Source: Cristatella mucedo (Eukaryota > Bryozoa > Phylactolaemata > Cristatellidae). From it: a stretch of DNA of 64,000 bases. Shown here piece by piece: positions 63,891 through 64,000 of the stretch. A model generated the notes under the pieces. It did not search any database. It saw only the letters and a list, made by a program, of their open reading frames with translations, and had not been told where the DNA came from. The stretch spans positions 2,967,501-3,031,500 of the forward strand of contig WPIO01000014.1 in NCBI GenBank assembly GCA_009760855.2, read 5' to 3'. The position numbers and the translations under genes were made by a program. Every line of letters begins with the position of its first letter. The stretch's first letter is position 1.

Positions 63891-64000
63891 AAGCTTCTCT
63901 GGTTTTGAAGCTTGCATGCTTTGCTTATCAGCAAAGCCTTCCGTAGTCCTTGATCTCCATTCAAAGTTTTCTTTACTGTCGATGCAGGCAGGCTGTCTGG

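Overview
This window is eukaryotic nuclear DNA, most likely from an aquatic invertebrate animal. The species cannot be named from the sequence. The evidence is two multi-exon genes with GT-AG introns and animal- or family-type proteins, CR1/L2-like non-LTR retrotransposons in many truncated copies, tRNA-derived SINEs, hAT and Tc1 DNA-transposon relics, and abundant microsatellites. There is no bacterial-style gene packing, no CRISPR array and no operon. Most long open frames are retrotransposon pieces or simple repeats; the host exons are short and were found by splice sites, reading phase and protein motifs.

Two host genes are reconstructed on the minus strand. Gene 1 (about 3842-21210, 3' part beyond the left edge) encodes a class-V aminotransferase-fold, PLP-dependent, cysteine-desulfurase-like protein. 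Nine exons are visible, including a 31-bp micro-exon and an exon carrying the PLP-lysine motif SPHKFFGG. One exon (16295 downwards) is frameshifted, apparently by loss of one copy of an 8-bp tandem repeat. Gene 2 (32726-57792) is a complete OGFOD2 orthologue: six exons with matching phases give a 347-residue 2-oxoglutarate/Fe(II) oxygenase with the HxD...H iron site and the 2OG arginine. An ETS-like site lies about 130 bp upstream of its start codon. A third, plus-strand gene is represented by one 46-bp exon at 63163-63208 with a CX9C motif like C22orf39/PANTS.

The rest is mostly repeats lying in the introns. Family A is a CR1/L2-like LINE with an (ATT)n tail, family B is a CR1/L2-like LINE with a (TACAT)n-like tail, SINE C is tRNA-derived, and SINE D is tRNA-derived with a 3' end matching the family A tail. 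Region by region: 1-9 kb holds old repeats, a CT/TA microsatellite and the last visible exon of gene 1; 9-16 kb holds LINE pieces and a satellite of about 165-bp units inside one intron of gene 1; 16-21 kb holds the 5' half of gene 1; 21-32 kb holds LINE copies, a GC-rich unexplained stretch and a foldback repeat; 32-58 kb holds OGFOD2 with two long, nested family A elements in its introns; 58-64 kb holds SINEs, family B LINEs and the CX9C exon.

No new multi-gene system was found. The most interesting observations are the frameshift in gene 1, the inverted LINE pair around OGFOD2 exon 2, the near-perfect LINE hairpin at 49475-49846, the nested insertions with readable empty sites, the shared SINE/LINE 3' hairpin and the foldback at 30 kb. 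Repeat boundaries are approximate (tens of bases); exon boundaries are set by GT/AG sites and phase.
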